A DNA stretch of 64,000 nt from JAJFJD01 sp965228695 (GTDB lineage: Bacteria; Pseudomonadota; Alphaproteobacteria; UBA8366), in NCBI GenBank assembly GCA_965228695.1, contig CBDDIB010000002.1:1426001-1490000 (forward strand), in the 5' to 3' direction. Shown one piece after another: positions 50,262 through 60,400 of this stretch. Numbering within the stretch: the first letter of the stretch is position 1; the number at the start of each line of letters is the position of its first letter. The position numbers and the translations under genes were made by a program. The notes below the pieces were generated by a model. The model had not been told where the DNA came from and made no database searches. It saw only the letters and a list, made by a program, of their open reading frames with translations.

Positions 50262-51380
50262 TTGACCACCGATGCAAATTCCTCTTTGAAAACAACACCG
50301 CTGGATGCGCTGCACCGTTCGCTTGGCGCGAAAATGGTGCCGTTCGCCGGATACGCGATGCCGGTGCAGTTCCCGGCCGGCGTTTTGAAGGAGCATAACC
50401 ACACCCGCGCCGCCGCCGGCCTGTTCGATGTGTCCCATATGGGGCAGGTGGCGCTGCGTGGCGAGGACATCGCCGCCGCGCTGGAAACCATAGTGCCCGG
50501 CGAGTTGCAGGCGCTTGGCGACGGTCGGATGCGCTATACCCTGCTGCTGAACGACCAAGCGGGCATCCTCGACGACCTTATGGTGACGAACCGCGGCGAC
50601 TATCTCTATGTCGTCGTCAACGCCGCCTGCAAGGAATCGGATATCGCCCATCTCCGCGCGTCGTTGCCGTCGTCGGTGACGGTGGAGCCGTGGGAGGACC
50701 GCGCGTTGCTGGCGTTGCAAGGGCCGCAGGCGGTCGCTGCGCTGCAACGGCATTGCGATGCCGACCTGTCCGGTTTGCGCTTCATGTCGAGCGCGGAAAT
50801 GGAAATAGGCGGTATTCAGTGCCTCGTGTCCCGCTCGGGTTACACCGGCGAGGACGGGGTCGAGATTTCGGTTTCGTCGGGGGATGCGCAGGCGTTGGCA
50901 GAAGCGCTGCTGGCGGAACGCGAGGTCGAACCGATCGGGCTGGGCGCGCGGGATTCGCTGCGTCTCGAAGCGGGACTTTGCCTCTACGGCCACGATATCG
51001 ATGAATCCACGACGCCGGTCGAAGCGTCCCTGACTTGGGCGATCGGCAAACGCCGGCGCGCCGAAGGAGGATTCCCCGGCGATGCGATCGTTCAGCGCCA
51101 ATTGAGCGACGGAACCGCGCGGCGCCGTGTGGGCGTCCGGCCCGACGGCCGCGCACCGGCCCGCGAGGGGACGGACCTGACCGACCTCGACGGTAACTCG
51201 ATCGGCGCGATTACGAGCGGCGGATTCGGGCCGACCGCGGGCGGTCCGGTCGCAATGGGGTATGTCCAGACCGAACACGCGGAGACGGGGAGCCGGATCA
51301 ACGCAATCGTGCGCGGCAAACCATTGTCCGCTCAAGTGACGGATATGCCGTTCGTCACGCAGAATTACTACCGCGGCTAG
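50262..51380 (+). CDS. gcvT: glycine cleavage system T protein (aminomethyltransferase)
   Basis: Starting at TTG 50262, with GGAG 8 nt upstream, the product is 372 residues and begins MTTDANSSLKTTPLDALHRS, the expected GcvT N terminus; ATGs at 50235 and 50238 would add nine residues or fewer without a ribosome site. GAKMVPFAGYAMPVQFPAGV and GLFDVSHMGQ are folate-enzyme signatures; SRSGYTGEDGVEI follows. It transfers the aminomethyl group from lipoyl-GcvH to tetrahydrofolate, releasing ammonia. Directly downstream of the glycine riboswitch and first gene of gcvTHP. Confidence 0.96.
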   Translation: MTTDANSSLKTTPLDALHRSLGAKMVPFAGYAMPVQFPAGVLKEHNHTRAAAGLFDVSHMGQVALRGEDIAAALETIVPGELQALGDGRMRYTLLLNDQAGILDDLMVTNRGDYLYVVVNAACKESDIAHLRASLPSSVTVEPWEDRALLALQGPQAVAALQRHCDADLSGLRFMSSAEMEIGGIQCLVSRSGYTGEDGVEISVSSGDAQALAEALLAEREVEPIGLGARDSLRLEAGLCLYGHDIDESTTPVEASLTWAIGKRRRAEGGFPGDAIVQRQLSDGTARRRVGVRPDGRAPAREGTDLTDLDGNSIGAITSGGFGPTAGGPVAMGYVQTEHAETGSRINAIVRGKPLSAQVTDMPFVTQNYYRG

Positions 51381-51419
51381 GCGGTACGTCTAAAAAACTT
51401 ACTGAGGGGATGAGGATCG

Positions 51420-51797
51420 ATGAGCAAGGTTTGGTTTTCGGAAGATCACGAGTGGATTCGGGTCGACGGCGATGTCGGCACGGTTGGCATCAGCAATTTC
51501 GCCCAAGAGCAGCTCGGCGATGTTGTTTTCGTCGAAGTCCCCGAGGTCGGCAAGGTCTTCGGCAAGGGCGACGAAGCGGCTGTCGTCGAATCGGTGAAGG
51601 CCGCATCCGAAATCTATTCGCCGGTGTCCGGAGAGGTCGTCGAGGTCAACGAATCGCTGGCCGATGAGCCAACGCGCATCAACGACGATGCGGAAGGCGA
51701 GGGTTGGTTCTTCAAGATCAAGCTGGCCGATACCTCTGAGCTGGACGATCTGATGGATGCCGACGCCTACAAGACATTCGCCAAGGATCACGGCTAG
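51420..51797 (+). CDS. gcvH: glycine cleavage system H protein
   Basis: 125 residues, full length. WFSEDHEWIRVDGDVGTVGI is the N-terminal signature and ESVKAASEIYSPVSGEV carries the lipoylated lysine (VKAAS). The lipoyl arm shuttles the aminomethyl group between GcvP and GcvT. It lies 39 bp after gcvT with a GAGGGGATGAGG ribosome region and 23 bp before gcvP. Confidence 0.97.
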   Translation: MSKVWFSEDHEWIRVDGDVGTVGISNFAQEQLGDVVFVEVPEVGKVFGKGDEAAVVESVKAASEIYSPVSGEVVEVNESLADEPTRINDDAEGEGWFFKIKLADTSELDDLMDADAYKTFAKDHG

Positions 51798-51820
51798 ACG
51801 CCGCCAACCAGGAGATACCC

Positions 51821-54706
51821 ATGCCGGATACCGCGCCCCTCGAAGCGTTGGAACAAAATGACGATTTCGTCGGACGGCATATCGGGCCGACCGAGGACGA
51901 CGTCGCCGCAATGTTGGAAACGGTCGGTGAGTCGTCGCTGGAGTCCTTGATCGACAAGGCGGTGCCCGCCGCAATCCGCTCGGGCGCGGCGCTGGACCTG
52001 CCGGCCAGCCGCGGCGAGCAGGACATCCTGGCCGATTTGCGGTCGATCGCATCGCAGAATCAGGTTCTGCGGTCGATGATCGGCATGGGCTATTACGATT
52101 GCGTCACGCCGCCTGTGATCTTGCGCAACGTGATGGAAAACCCCGGTTGGTACACCGCTTACACACCCTATCAGCCGGAAATCAGCCAGGGCCGGCTCGA
52201 AGCGCTGATCAATTACCAGACAATGATTTCCGATCTGACCGGGATGGAGATCGCCAACGCGTCGCTGCTGGACGAAGCGACCGCCGCGGCGGAGGCGATG
52301 ACCATGTGCCGCCGCGTTGGCCGAAGCAAAAGCGACGCATTTTTCGTCTCGGCGGATTGCCATCCGCAGACCATCGACGTGGTCAAGACGCGGGCGGAGC
52401 CTTTGGGCATTTCGGTGATCGTGGGGGACCACCGCGACGGCCTGCCGGAAGACGAGGTGTTCGGCATTCTGCTGCAATACCCGTCGACGACTGGCGCGGT
52501 CGAGGACTATGCGGAGCTGGTGACGACGGCGCATGACAATGGCGCTATCGTTTGTGTCGCCACGGACCTTTTGTCTTTACTGCTGTTGACGCCGCCGGGT
52601 GAATGGGGCGCCGATATCGTCGTTGGCAGCGCGCAGCGTTTCGGTGTGCCGCTCGGCTTCGGCGGTCCGCACGCGGCCTTCATCGCCACGCTGGACAAAC
52701 ATAGGCGCACGCTGCCGGGGCGACTGGTCGGCGTGTCGGTCGACGCCCGCGGGCGGCCCGCCTATCGTCTGGCCCTCCAGACGCGGGAGCAGCACATCCG
52801 GCGCGAGAAGGCCACCAGCAACATCTGCACCGCGCAGGTTCTTCTGGCCGTCATGGCGGGATTGTATGCCGTCTATCACGGCCCGGACCGGCTGCGGACG
52901 ATTGCCGCGCGGGTGCACCGCTTGACGGCGATCCTGGCGGCGGGTCTGGAAAAGCTCGGCAATTCGCCGACCGAAACTGCGTTCTTCGACACGCTCACGG
53001 TATCGGTCGATGACGCATCGACGGTTCAGGCCCGCGCGGTTGCGGCGGGCATGAACCTGCGTCGGATCGACGACGCGACGGTCGGTATCTCGCTGGACGA
53101 GACGACCGGCTCGGACGACGTTCACGCGCTGTGGCAGGTGATCAGCGGGCGAGAGGCGATCGAATTCTCCGTCGGGGAAATCGATGCCGGCCGCCCCAAC
53201 GCGTTGCCCGAAGGCTTGCAACGGAAATCCGATTTCCTCACCCATGAGGTGTTCAACAGCTACCACTCGGAAACCGAGATGTTGCGCTATCTGCGCCGGC
53301 TGCAGGCCCGTGACGTGGCGCTCGACCGGTCGATGATTCCGCTCGGCTCGTGCACCATGAAGCTGAATGCGACCACCGAGATGATTCCGGTGACCTGGCC
53401 CGAATTCGGCCGCATCCATCCCTTCGTCCCGCTGGATCAGGCGGCCGGGTATCGCGTCCTGCTGGAGAGCTTCCAGACGATGCTGGAAAAGATCACCGGC
53501 TTCGCGGCGGTTTCATTGCAACCCAACGCCGGGTCGCAAGGCGAGTATGCAGGCCTGCTGGTCATCAAGCGGTATCACGAAAGCCGGGGCGAGGGGCAGC
53601 GCGACGTCTGCATTATTCCCAGCTCGGCGCACGGCACGAACCCCGCCAGCGCTATTCTTGCGGGGATGACGGTGGTGGTGGTCGATTGCGACGACGACGG
53701 CAACATCGATGTCGACGATCTGCGCGCAAAGGCCGACGCCCACGCGGACCGGCTGGCCGCCTTGATGGTGACTTATCCGTCGACGCATGGCGTCTTCGAG
53801 GAAAGCATCGTCGAGATCTGCAAGATCATCCATGCGAACGGCGGACAGGTCTATATGGATGGCGCCAACCTGAACGCGCTCGTCGGTTTGTGCCTGCCGG
53901 GCGCCTTCGGCCCCGATGTCGCGCATCTGAACCTGCACAAGACATTCTGCATTCCGCATGGGGGCGGCGGCCCCGGTGTGGGCCCGATCGGCGTCGGTGC
54001 GCATCTGGCCGATTTCCTGCCCGGTCACTCGGTGATCCCCGAGGCCGGACCCGCCGGTATCGGGGCGGTCGCTGCCGCACCGTGGGGCAGCGCCAGTATT
54101 TTGCCGATATCCTGGGCTTATATCGCGATGATGGGCGGCGATGGTCTGACACGGGCGACGCAAGTTGCAATCCTGAACGCGAACTACATCGCCAAGCGGT
54201 TGGCCGGACACTATCCCGTCGTCTACACCGGTGCGCATGGCCTGGTTGCTCATGAATGCATCATCGATATCCGCGACTTCAAGGATACGGCGGGCATCAC
54301 AGTCGACGATGTCGCCAAACGGCTGATGGATTACGGTTTCCACGCGCCGACCATGTCCTGGCCGGTCGCCGGCACCCTGATGATCGAACCCACGGAAAGT
54401 GAATCGCTAGCGGAGATCGACCGGTTTTGTGATGCGATGATCGCCATCCGCGCGGAGATCAAAGCCATTGAAGACGGCGAGTCGGACCCGGAAGACAATC
54501 CGATGCGGCAAGCGCCGCATACGCCGGAGGACATCGCGGCGGAATGGACGCGGCGTTACAGCATCGAGCAGGCGGTCTATCCCGTTCCGTCGCTGCGGGC
54601 CGACAAGTACTGGCCGCCGGTGAATCGCATCGACCAAGCCTATGGCGATCGCAATCTGGTCTGCAGTTGTCCGCCGTTGGACGCCTATCAGGACGCCGCC
54701 GACTGA
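51821..54706 (+). CDS. gcvP: glycine dehydrogenase (decarboxylating), single-chain P protein
   Basis: 961 residues: both halves of the P protein are fused in one chain, as in E. coli and eukaryotes rather than the split gcvPA/gcvPB form. FVGRHIGPTEDDVAAML is the N-terminal signature; the C-terminal half carries DVAHLNLHKTFCIPHGGGGP with the PLP lysine (NLHKTF). It decarboxylates glycine and loads the H protein. Last gene of the riboswitch-controlled operon; it converges with the ATP synthase F0 operon across a bidirectional terminator. Confidence 0.97.
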   Translation: MPDTAPLEALEQNDDFVGRHIGPTEDDVAAMLETVGESSLESLIDKAVPAAIRSGAALDLPASRGEQDILADLRSIASQNQVLRSMIGMGYYDCVTPPVILRNVMENPGWYTAYTPYQPEISQGRLEALINYQTMISDLTGMEIANASLLDEATAAAEAMTMCRRVGRSKSDAFFVSADCHPQTIDVVKTRAEPLGISVIVGDHRDGLPEDEVFGILLQYPSTTGAVEDYAELVTTAHDNGAIVCVATDLLSLLLLTPPGEWGADIVVGSAQRFGVPLGFGGPHAAFIATLDKHRRTLPGRLVGVSVDARGRPAYRLALQTREQHIRREKATSNICTAQVLLAVMAGLYAVYHGPDRLRTIAARVHRLTAILAAGLEKLGNSPTETAFFDTLTVSVDDASTVQARAVAAGMNLRRIDDATVGISLDETTGSDDVHALWQVISGREAIEFSVGEIDAGRPNALPEGLQRKSDFLTHEVFNSYHSETEMLRYLRRLQARDVALDRSMIPLGSCTMKLNATTEMIPVTWPEFGRIHPFVPLDQAAGYRVLLESFQTMLEKITGFAAVSLQPNAGSQGEYAGLLVIKRYHESRGEGQRDVCIIPSSAHGTNPASAILAGMTVVVVDCDDDGNIDVDDLRAKADAHADRLAALMVTYPSTHGVFEESIVEICKIIHANGGQVYMDGANLNALVGLCLPGAFGPDVAHLNLHKTFCIPHGGGGPGVGPIGVGAHLADFLPGHSVIPEAGPAGIGAVAAAPWGSASILPISWAYIAMMGGDGLTRATQVAILNANYIAKRLAGHYPVVYTGAHGLVAHECIIDIRDFKDTAGITVDDVAKRLMDYGFHAPTMSWPVAGTLMIEPTESESLAEIDRFCDAMIAIRAEIKAIEDGESDPEDNPMRQAPHTPEDIAAEWTRRYSIEQAVYPVPSLRADKYWPPVNRIDQAYGDRNLVCSCPPLDAYQDAAD

Positions 54707-54734
54707 CCCCGCTGAATTCTTGCAACCGCCAACG

Positions 54735-54765
54735 AAAAAGGCGCGGTTGGTGCCGCGTCGCCTTT
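54735..54765. terminator. bidirectional terminator between gcvP and the F0 operon
   Basis: A bulged stem of about nine base pairs (AAAGGCGCG with CGCGtCGCCTTT) sits in the 77-bp convergent gap. On the minus strand it ends in CCTTTTTC, a good T5 tract for the ATP synthase transcript; on the plus strand the T-run is only three long. Confidence 0.7.
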
Positions 54766-54783
54766 CCGAATCAGTCGAGTTAT

Positions 54784-55275
54784 TTACTGAAGCTTTTGCG
54801 GCAGCTCCGCCACGGCCTTATCCACCAGCGAGTCCGACAGCGAGCCGGTGACTTTCTCGGTGAGAATCTTCTCCGTTGCGGCGACCGCGAGGTCGACGGC
54901 GATCTCGCGCACCTCTTGGACGGCGGTCGCCTCGGCCTGTGCGATTTTCTCGACCGCCAGTTCCTTCTGGCGTTCGAGGAGGGCCTTAAGATCCTTTTCC
55001 GCCTCGGCGCGATGGGTTTCCGCATCTTGCCGGGCGCGATTGACGATGCCTTCGGCCTCCTGCTGCGCTTCGCGTTGCTTGCGCTGATAGGACGCCAGAA
55101 GCGCCTGCGCTTCCTCGCGCAACTGCTGCGCTTGCTCTACCTCCGTCCGGATCGTCTCGATCCGGTTGTCCAGGCCGCTCAGCAGCGCCTTTTTAATCGG
55201 CTTGAACGCCGCCACGAAGAAGATGACGAAGGCGACGAGCGTCCAAAATGTCGGATCCTGCAGCAAGGCGCTCAT
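54784..55275 (-). CDS. atpF: ATP synthase F0 subunit b
   Basis: 163 residues: one N-terminal transmembrane helix (FWTLVAFVIFFVAAFKPI) and a long charged coiled coil rich in Glu/Gln/Arg, the peripheral stalk. The C-terminal part EKILTEKVTGSLSDSLVDKAVAELPQKL is typical. The start overlaps the b' gene by 4 bp. Alphaproteobacteria use one b and one b' in place of a b homodimer. Last gene of the operon I-a-c-b'-b. Confidence 0.93.
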   Translation of the reverse strand: MSALLQDPTFWTLVAFVIFFVAAFKPIKKALLSGLDNRIETIRTEVEQAQQLREEAQALLASYQRKQREAQQEAEGIVNRARQDAETHRAEAEKDLKALLERQKELAVEKIAQAEATAVQEVREIAVDLAVAATEKILTEKVTGSLSDSLVDKAVAELPQKLQ

Positions 55276-55766
55276 GTCCGGCTCTCCTCGAGCGCGGCGC
55301 GGATGGCGCGGTCAGCGTCCTGTTCGGCGACATCCGTGCCGATCAGCCGCTGGGTCGCGCTTTGAACCACGCTCAGGGTCGCCTCGCGGATGTTGTCGAC
55401 GGCCTCGCTCTTCTCGCCGGCAATCCGCGCCTCGGCGGCCCGGGTCTCCTCGAGCAGCGTCTGCGACAAGGCCTCCTGCTGCTTCGTCCGCTCGTCCGCC
55501 AATTCCTGCGCAAGCTGATGATGCAGGCCTTGCGCTTTGGAGGTCGCATCGGCAAGGGTCTTCTCGTAGGACGCGAGCATGTCTTCCGCCTCGGACTTCA
55601 GCGCTTCCGCCTTTTCCAAATCGCCGTCGATCCGTTCCCGGCGTGTGTTCAGCACATCCGTCACGCGGGGCAAGGCGATCTTCCACGCGATGAGGAACAG
55701 CGTCGAAAACGTCAGGAATAGCCAGAATAGCTGCGTTCCGAATGTCGACGGATCTAGTTGAGGCAT
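55272..55766 (-). CDS. atpG: ATP synthase F0 subunit b'
   Basis: 164 residues. MPQLDPSTFGTQLFWLFLTFSTLFLIAWKIALPRV is the characteristic b' N terminus (key QLFWL.LTF, PRV), with the RRERIDGDLEKAEALKSEAE coiled coil after it. It forms the stator with subunit b. It overlaps atpF by 4 bp and follows the c subunit gene after 40 bp. Confidence 0.94.
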   Translation of the reverse strand: MPQLDPSTFGTQLFWLFLTFSTLFLIAWKIALPRVTDVLNTRRERIDGDLEKAEALKSEAEDMLASYEKTLADATSKAQGLHHQLAQELADERTKQQEALSQTLLEETRAAEARIAGEKSEAVDNIREATLSVVQSATQRLIGTDVAEQDADRAIRAALEESRT

Positions 55767-55806
55767 GGCGTCGCTCCCCGGCCGGTACGGTTAACCCGAT
55801 ACCGGC

Positions 55807-56031
55807 TTAGCCGAACAGAATCAGGAACGAGATCAGCAATGCGTAGAGCGCGACGGCCTCGACCAGCGCGAAGCCGATCCACATAAACAGCTGAACTTGG
55901 GGAATGGCGCCGGGATTGCGCGCACCGGAGGAAATCATCGAGGCAAAGATATTGCCGATACCGGCGCCAACACCGCCGAGTCCGATGACCGCCAGACCCG
56001 CACCAATCAATTTTGCGGCCTCTACTTCCAT
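55807..56031 (-). CDS. atpE: ATP synthase F0 subunit c
   Basis: 74 residues, a hairpin of two transmembrane helices with the polar loop ARNPGAIPQVQ. The proton-carrying acid is Glu in FALVEAVALYALL, and the first helix has the packed glycines IGLGGVGAGIGNIF. Oligomers form the rotor ring. The gene is separated from atpB by 72 bp, an expected larger gap that often allows higher expression of c. Confidence 0.97.
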   Translation of the reverse strand: MEVEAAKLIGAGLAVIGLGGVGAGIGNIFASMISSGARNPGAIPQVQLFMWIGFALVEAVALYALLISFLILFG

Positions 56032-56103
56032 CTTCTTCGTCCTTTCTACTCTTTTATCAATCGTATGACGTTGGGATCTTCGTGATCTAGACCGTCCCCC
56101 GCA

Positions 56104-56850
56104 TCAATGCATGTGCAGGGAGTCGTTGAGATACACGCAGGTGAGAATGGTGAAAACATACGCCTGCAAGAAGGCGATGATCAGTTTCAATCCTGTCAGC
56201 GCGATCACCATGAACAGCGGCGCGACGCCGGCGATGCCCAGCAGGAAGATGAAACCCGCGAAGACCTTCACCATCGTGTGGCCTGCCGTCATATTCGCGA
56301 ACAGCCGGAGCGAAAGGCTCACGGGGCGCGCCAGGTAGGAGAGAATTTCAATCGGGATGATCAGCCAGGCCAGGAACCACGGCACGCCGTGCGGCAGGAA
56401 GAACCCGAAGAACTTAAAGCCGTTCTTGATGAAACCGATCAGCGTCACCCCGATGAACACCACGAACGCCAAGCCGAAGGTGACGGCGATATGGCTGGTG
56501 AAGGTGAAACTATAGGGAATCATGCCGATCATGTTGCCGGCCAGGACGAACATGAACAACGTGAAGATGAAGGGGAAATACCGCCGTCCCTCTTGTCCCA
56601 CGTTGTCGCGGATCATGTTGGCGATGAATTCGTAGGACATTTCGGCCACGATCTGCCAACGGCCCGGCACCAGCGCGCCGCGGCGCATGCCGAACACCAG
56701 GAAGATCGAAACCACGACCACCGACGCCACCATCGCGAGCGACGAATTGGTGAAAGACACGTCAACCCCGCCGACATTCAGTGGGATGATCTTCTGAATC
56801 ATGAATTGAGCGAGGGGACCTTGGGTCTCGCCGGCGCCTGCCTGTGCCAT
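56104..56850 (-). CDS. atpB: ATP synthase F0 subunit a
   Basis: 248 residues, five or six transmembrane helices. The essential Arg is in SLSLRLFANMTAGH, and the C-terminal helix reads AFLQAYVFTILTCVYLND, both hallmarks. PLAQFMIQKIIPLNVGGVDVSFTNSS is the usual N-terminal region. It provides the proton half-channels facing the c ring. Twelve bp separate it from atpI. Confidence 0.97.
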   Translation of the reverse strand: MAQAGAGETQGPLAQFMIQKIIPLNVGGVDVSFTNSSLAMVASVVVVSIFLVFGMRRGALVPGRWQIVAEMSYEFIANMIRDNVGQEGRRYFPFIFTLFMFVLAGNMIGMIPYSFTFTSHIAVTFGLAFVVFIGVTLIGFIKNGFKFFGFFLPHGVPWFLAWLIIPIEILSYLARPVSLSLRLFANMTAGHTMVKVFAGFIFLLGIAGVAPLFMVIALTGLKLIIAFLQAYVFTILTCVYLNDSLHMH

Positions 56851-56862
56851 CTTTTGCCCTTA

Positions 56863-57234
56863 CTAGCTCCCCTTGTCCCCGTTCGGCGGGTCGTCCCGCT
56901 GTGGGGCGTCGTTATTATCCCGGCGATAACCGGCGGCGTAACCATAGCCGCGGACGGCGCGGTAAACATTCAAAAACCCGGCTGCGCTCCCCATGAAAAA
57001 GAACACAACCAAAAACAAAGGCGCGGTATCCAGCCACCTGTCGAGTAGTAGCCCAATCCCAACCCCGACAGCCAGCGCCGCAACAAGCTCAATCCCGACC
57101 TTCAGCCCAAAACCCAATCCCGACCTGACCGTTTTAGGGTCTTTGGTCTCGTCTGGGCCCGATCGATCATCGCGTGCCTTGCGAAGCTTGGCATCCAGGT
57201 CATCCAGGGAAGGCGAAGGTTTCTTGTCGTTCAT
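56863..57234 (-). CDS. atpI: ATP synthase accessory protein AtpI/AtpZ-like
   Basis: 123 residues with a charged cytoplasmic N terminus (MNDKKPSPSLDDLDAKLRKARDD) and two transmembrane helices (GFGLKVGIELVAALAVGVGIGLLLD and FLVVFFFMGSAAGFLNVYR), then a polar tail. This is the AtpI family, an assembly factor for the c ring and Mg/Ca transport-linked in some bacteria. First gene of the F0 operon, 68 bp downstream of its promoter. Confidence 0.9.
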   Translation of the reverse strand: MNDKKPSPSLDDLDAKLRKARDDRSGPDETKDPKTVRSGLGFGLKVGIELVAALAVGVGIGLLLDRWLDTAPLFLVVFFFMGSAAGFLNVYRAVRGYGYAAGYRRDNNDAPQRDDPPNGDKGS

Positions 57235-57301
57235 GCCCTCACCGCCCCGAACCCGCAGACCGCCTTATGGATAGGCTGCCCCCGCGCCCGAAATCGCGCG
57301 C

Positions 57302-57330
57302 ACGATAGAGAGCAGGGCAAGGGCTGTCAA
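57302..57330 (-). promoter_or_regulatory. sigma70-type promoter of the F0 ATP synthase operon
   Basis: On the minus strand an exact TTGACA (57330-57325) is followed after 17 bp by TATCGT (57307-57302). The predicted start gives an untranslated leader of about 60 nt before atpI. The best consensus promoter seen in the window. Confidence 0.75.
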
Positions 57331-57406
57331 GGCGCAATGGTGCACCGCAGAAAAGGCGTGAAAGGCGCGGTTTCTTGGGCGCTTTCGAATGGCCCAATTG
57401 TCCCGA

Positions 57407-60400
57407 TTAGGCCGAATCGCGCAGTTCCTCGGCGCGCCGCAAATCGACGGAGACAAGCTGGCTGACGCCGCGTTCGCCCATCGTCACGCCATAAAGGCGG
57501 TCCATCCGGGCCATCGTCATGCGGTGATGTGTCACACACAGGAAGCGGGTGTCGCCGCTGTGGGCTATCTGGTCGAGCAGGGTGCAGAAGCGGTCCACAT
57601 TCGCGTCATCCAGCGGGGCGTCGACCTCGTCGAGCACGCAGATCGGCGCCGGGTTGGTCAGGAATACGGCAAACAGCAGGGAAAGCGCCGTCAGCGCCTG
57701 CTCGCCGCCGGACAGCAGCGACATGATTTGCAGCTTCTTGCCGGGCGGGCTCGCCATGATCTCCAAACCGGCATCCAGCGGGTCGTCCGCTTCGGTCAGC
57801 GCCAGATGCGCCCGGCCGCCGCCGAACAACCGCACGAACAGGTCCTGGAAATGCTTGTTGACCGTCTCGAAGGCGACGAGCAAACGTTCGCGGCCTTCGC
57901 GGTTCAGCGAGGCGATGCCTTGCCGCAGGCGGGCGATGGCGGCGATCAGGTCCTCGCGCTCCGACTGCATCGTGGTGATCTGTTCTTCCAATTCGGTCAA
58001 CTCGGCCTCGGCCCGCAGATTGACCGGCCCCATGGCATCGCGCTGACGCGTCAGGCGTTCAATCTTCGCTTCGACCTCGTCCAAGGCCGGCAGGCCGCCG
58101 TCCGCATCGATCTGCGCTTCCCGCAGCACGTTTTCCGGGCTGCAGTTGAGGCGTTCGGATATGCGCTCGACGACCGCGCGGCATTCGATCTCGGCCTGCT
58201 CGACCTGCGCCTCGTTGCGCACGCGGTTTTCGCGCGCTTCGGCGAGGGAGGCCTCGGCTTTGCGGAGGCCGCTGTCGGCCGCTTCCAAGGCTGTCTCGCC
58301 CTGCGCCAGCCGGTCGGCGGCGGCATTCCGGTTTTGCTCGGATACGCTGATGGTGTCGAGCAGCGCCGAGCGTTGGGTTTGGATTTCGGCAGGGCGTTCG
58401 CCCAATTGCGTGCGCCGTTGCTGGGCTGCATCGCGTCGTTCCGTCAAATGAGATAGCCGTTCGGCGGCGCCGTCTGCGCGTTGCTGCCAAGTGATGCGGT
58501 CCTGATCGATGGCGGCCAGCCGCCGCCGGCGATCCTCGATTTCGCGCATCAAGATGTCATGGGCGCCACGGCATTCGGCCTCTACCCGGCGCAATTCGGT
58601 GATTTCGCCGCGCAGCGTTTCGATCCGCTGGCGCGTCTCCATCGGATCCTCGAGGGCCGAAATCGCCGCTTCGATCGAGCGGAATTCCTGCGCCGCTTCC
58701 TGCAGGTCGGTGGCGTGCTGTTCGGCGTTCTCGGTCAATGTCGCGACGCGGGACTTGGTCCCCGCTGCGGCACTGGCCGCCGCGGCATGTTTTTCGCGGG
58801 CGGTGTTCAGCCGTCCATAGGCCTGTTCCAGGACCTGCCGGACGCGTTTTTCCGCCGCCGCAGCACTTTGCGTCGCGCTTTCGATTTCCCGCAGCCGGTT
58901 GGCCGCGCGTTCGGATTCCGCGCTCGCGGTGACGAGTTGCGCCTGGATTTCCGCCAGCCGGTTCCGTTGCTGCAGCCGCTTCGCCGCCGCCGTCGGGGCG
59001 CCGGCCTTGATCGTGAATCCGTCCCAGCGCCACAAGCCGCCGTCACGCGAGACGAGTCGTTGCCCGGGCCGCAAGGCATCGGCGAGGGCCGCGCCCTGCG
59101 ATTCGTCGTCGACCACCCCAATGAAGGCGAGCCTGCATGCGAGGACATCCGGACCGGTCACGTAGCGTGACAACGGGGTCGCGGCTCCCGGCAGCGGCGG
59201 CGGGACATCGTCGGCCCGCCGCATGGCCCAGTGTATTTCGGCGGCCGTATCGATCGGGGCGGTCAGGTCTTCGCCGAGTGCGGCGCCCAGCGCCGTTTCA
59301 TACCCGGTCTCCACCTGTAAGGCGTCGATCAGCGGCGGGAAGAGGTCGGCTTCATTGGTTTGCAATACGTCGGCCAGCGCCTGTTCCTCGGCGGCCAGTT
59401 TCGAACGCTTCGAGTCGGCGGCTTGGGCGGTGTCGCGCGCGGCCGTTTCCGCGTCGGACGCTTCGCTGCGGGCCTGTTCGGCGGTTGCCAGATCCCCTCG
59501 GGCGGCCTCGACGGCGGCTTCGGTCGCGGCGATCTCCCGTTCGGCTGTTTGCAACGCCGTGTCCTGGTCGATTTCGGCGGAAAGCTTGTCGCGTTCGATG
59601 CCGATATCGTTGAGGCGCGATTGCAGCCGAGCCATCCGCTGCTGCAATTCCACATGCTGGCGGGTGAGGGCGCCGGCCTGGGCTTCCGCCTTCGCCACCG
59701 CCTCTGTAAGCGCGCTCAGTTCCTCCTCCCGCGCACGCAGGTTGGTCTGTGCGGACTCCAAATTCTGCCGCGCTTCGGCCTGCGCGTCCTCTTCGCCGTC
59801 GCTGGCCGTTGCGATGGCGGCTTTTTCGGTCTCGAGCTGGCCGAGCGCTTGCCGGGCATCGTTCGCGAGCGTGCGTTCGCGCTCGATGTCGGCCGAGATT
59901 TGTTCGAGTTGCTGGTCGGTCTGAGTGATGCCTTCCTGAACCCGCCCCTCTTCGCTTTCCAGCTCCCTGCGGGCCATGATCAGGCGCTGCAGTTCGGCGG
60001 CCGCGGCCGCTTCGGCTTCCCGCAGACCTTGCATCGCCGCGGCGGCCTCGCCTTGCTGCGTTGCCATGGCACTTGCGGCGGCGGTCAACTGCGTCACGGT
60101 TGCATCGCTCGCCTTGAGCTGTTCGTCGGCGGCGCTTTTCGCTTCGGTCGCGGTCGTCCAGCGGACATGGAGCTGGATCGCCTCGAACTGCCGCAGCTCC
60201 TCGGAGACCTTGCGGTAGCGCGTTGCCTGACGGGCCTGCCGCTGCAGTCCCTGATACTGCCCTTCCAATGCCCCGATCACGTCGTCGAGCCGTTCCAGGT
60301 TGGTCTCGGCGGCGCGCAGGCGCAGCTCTGCTTCGTGCCGGCGCGAATGCAGGCCCTTGATGCCGGCGGCTTCCTCGAGCAGGGTCCGGCGTTCCGTCGG

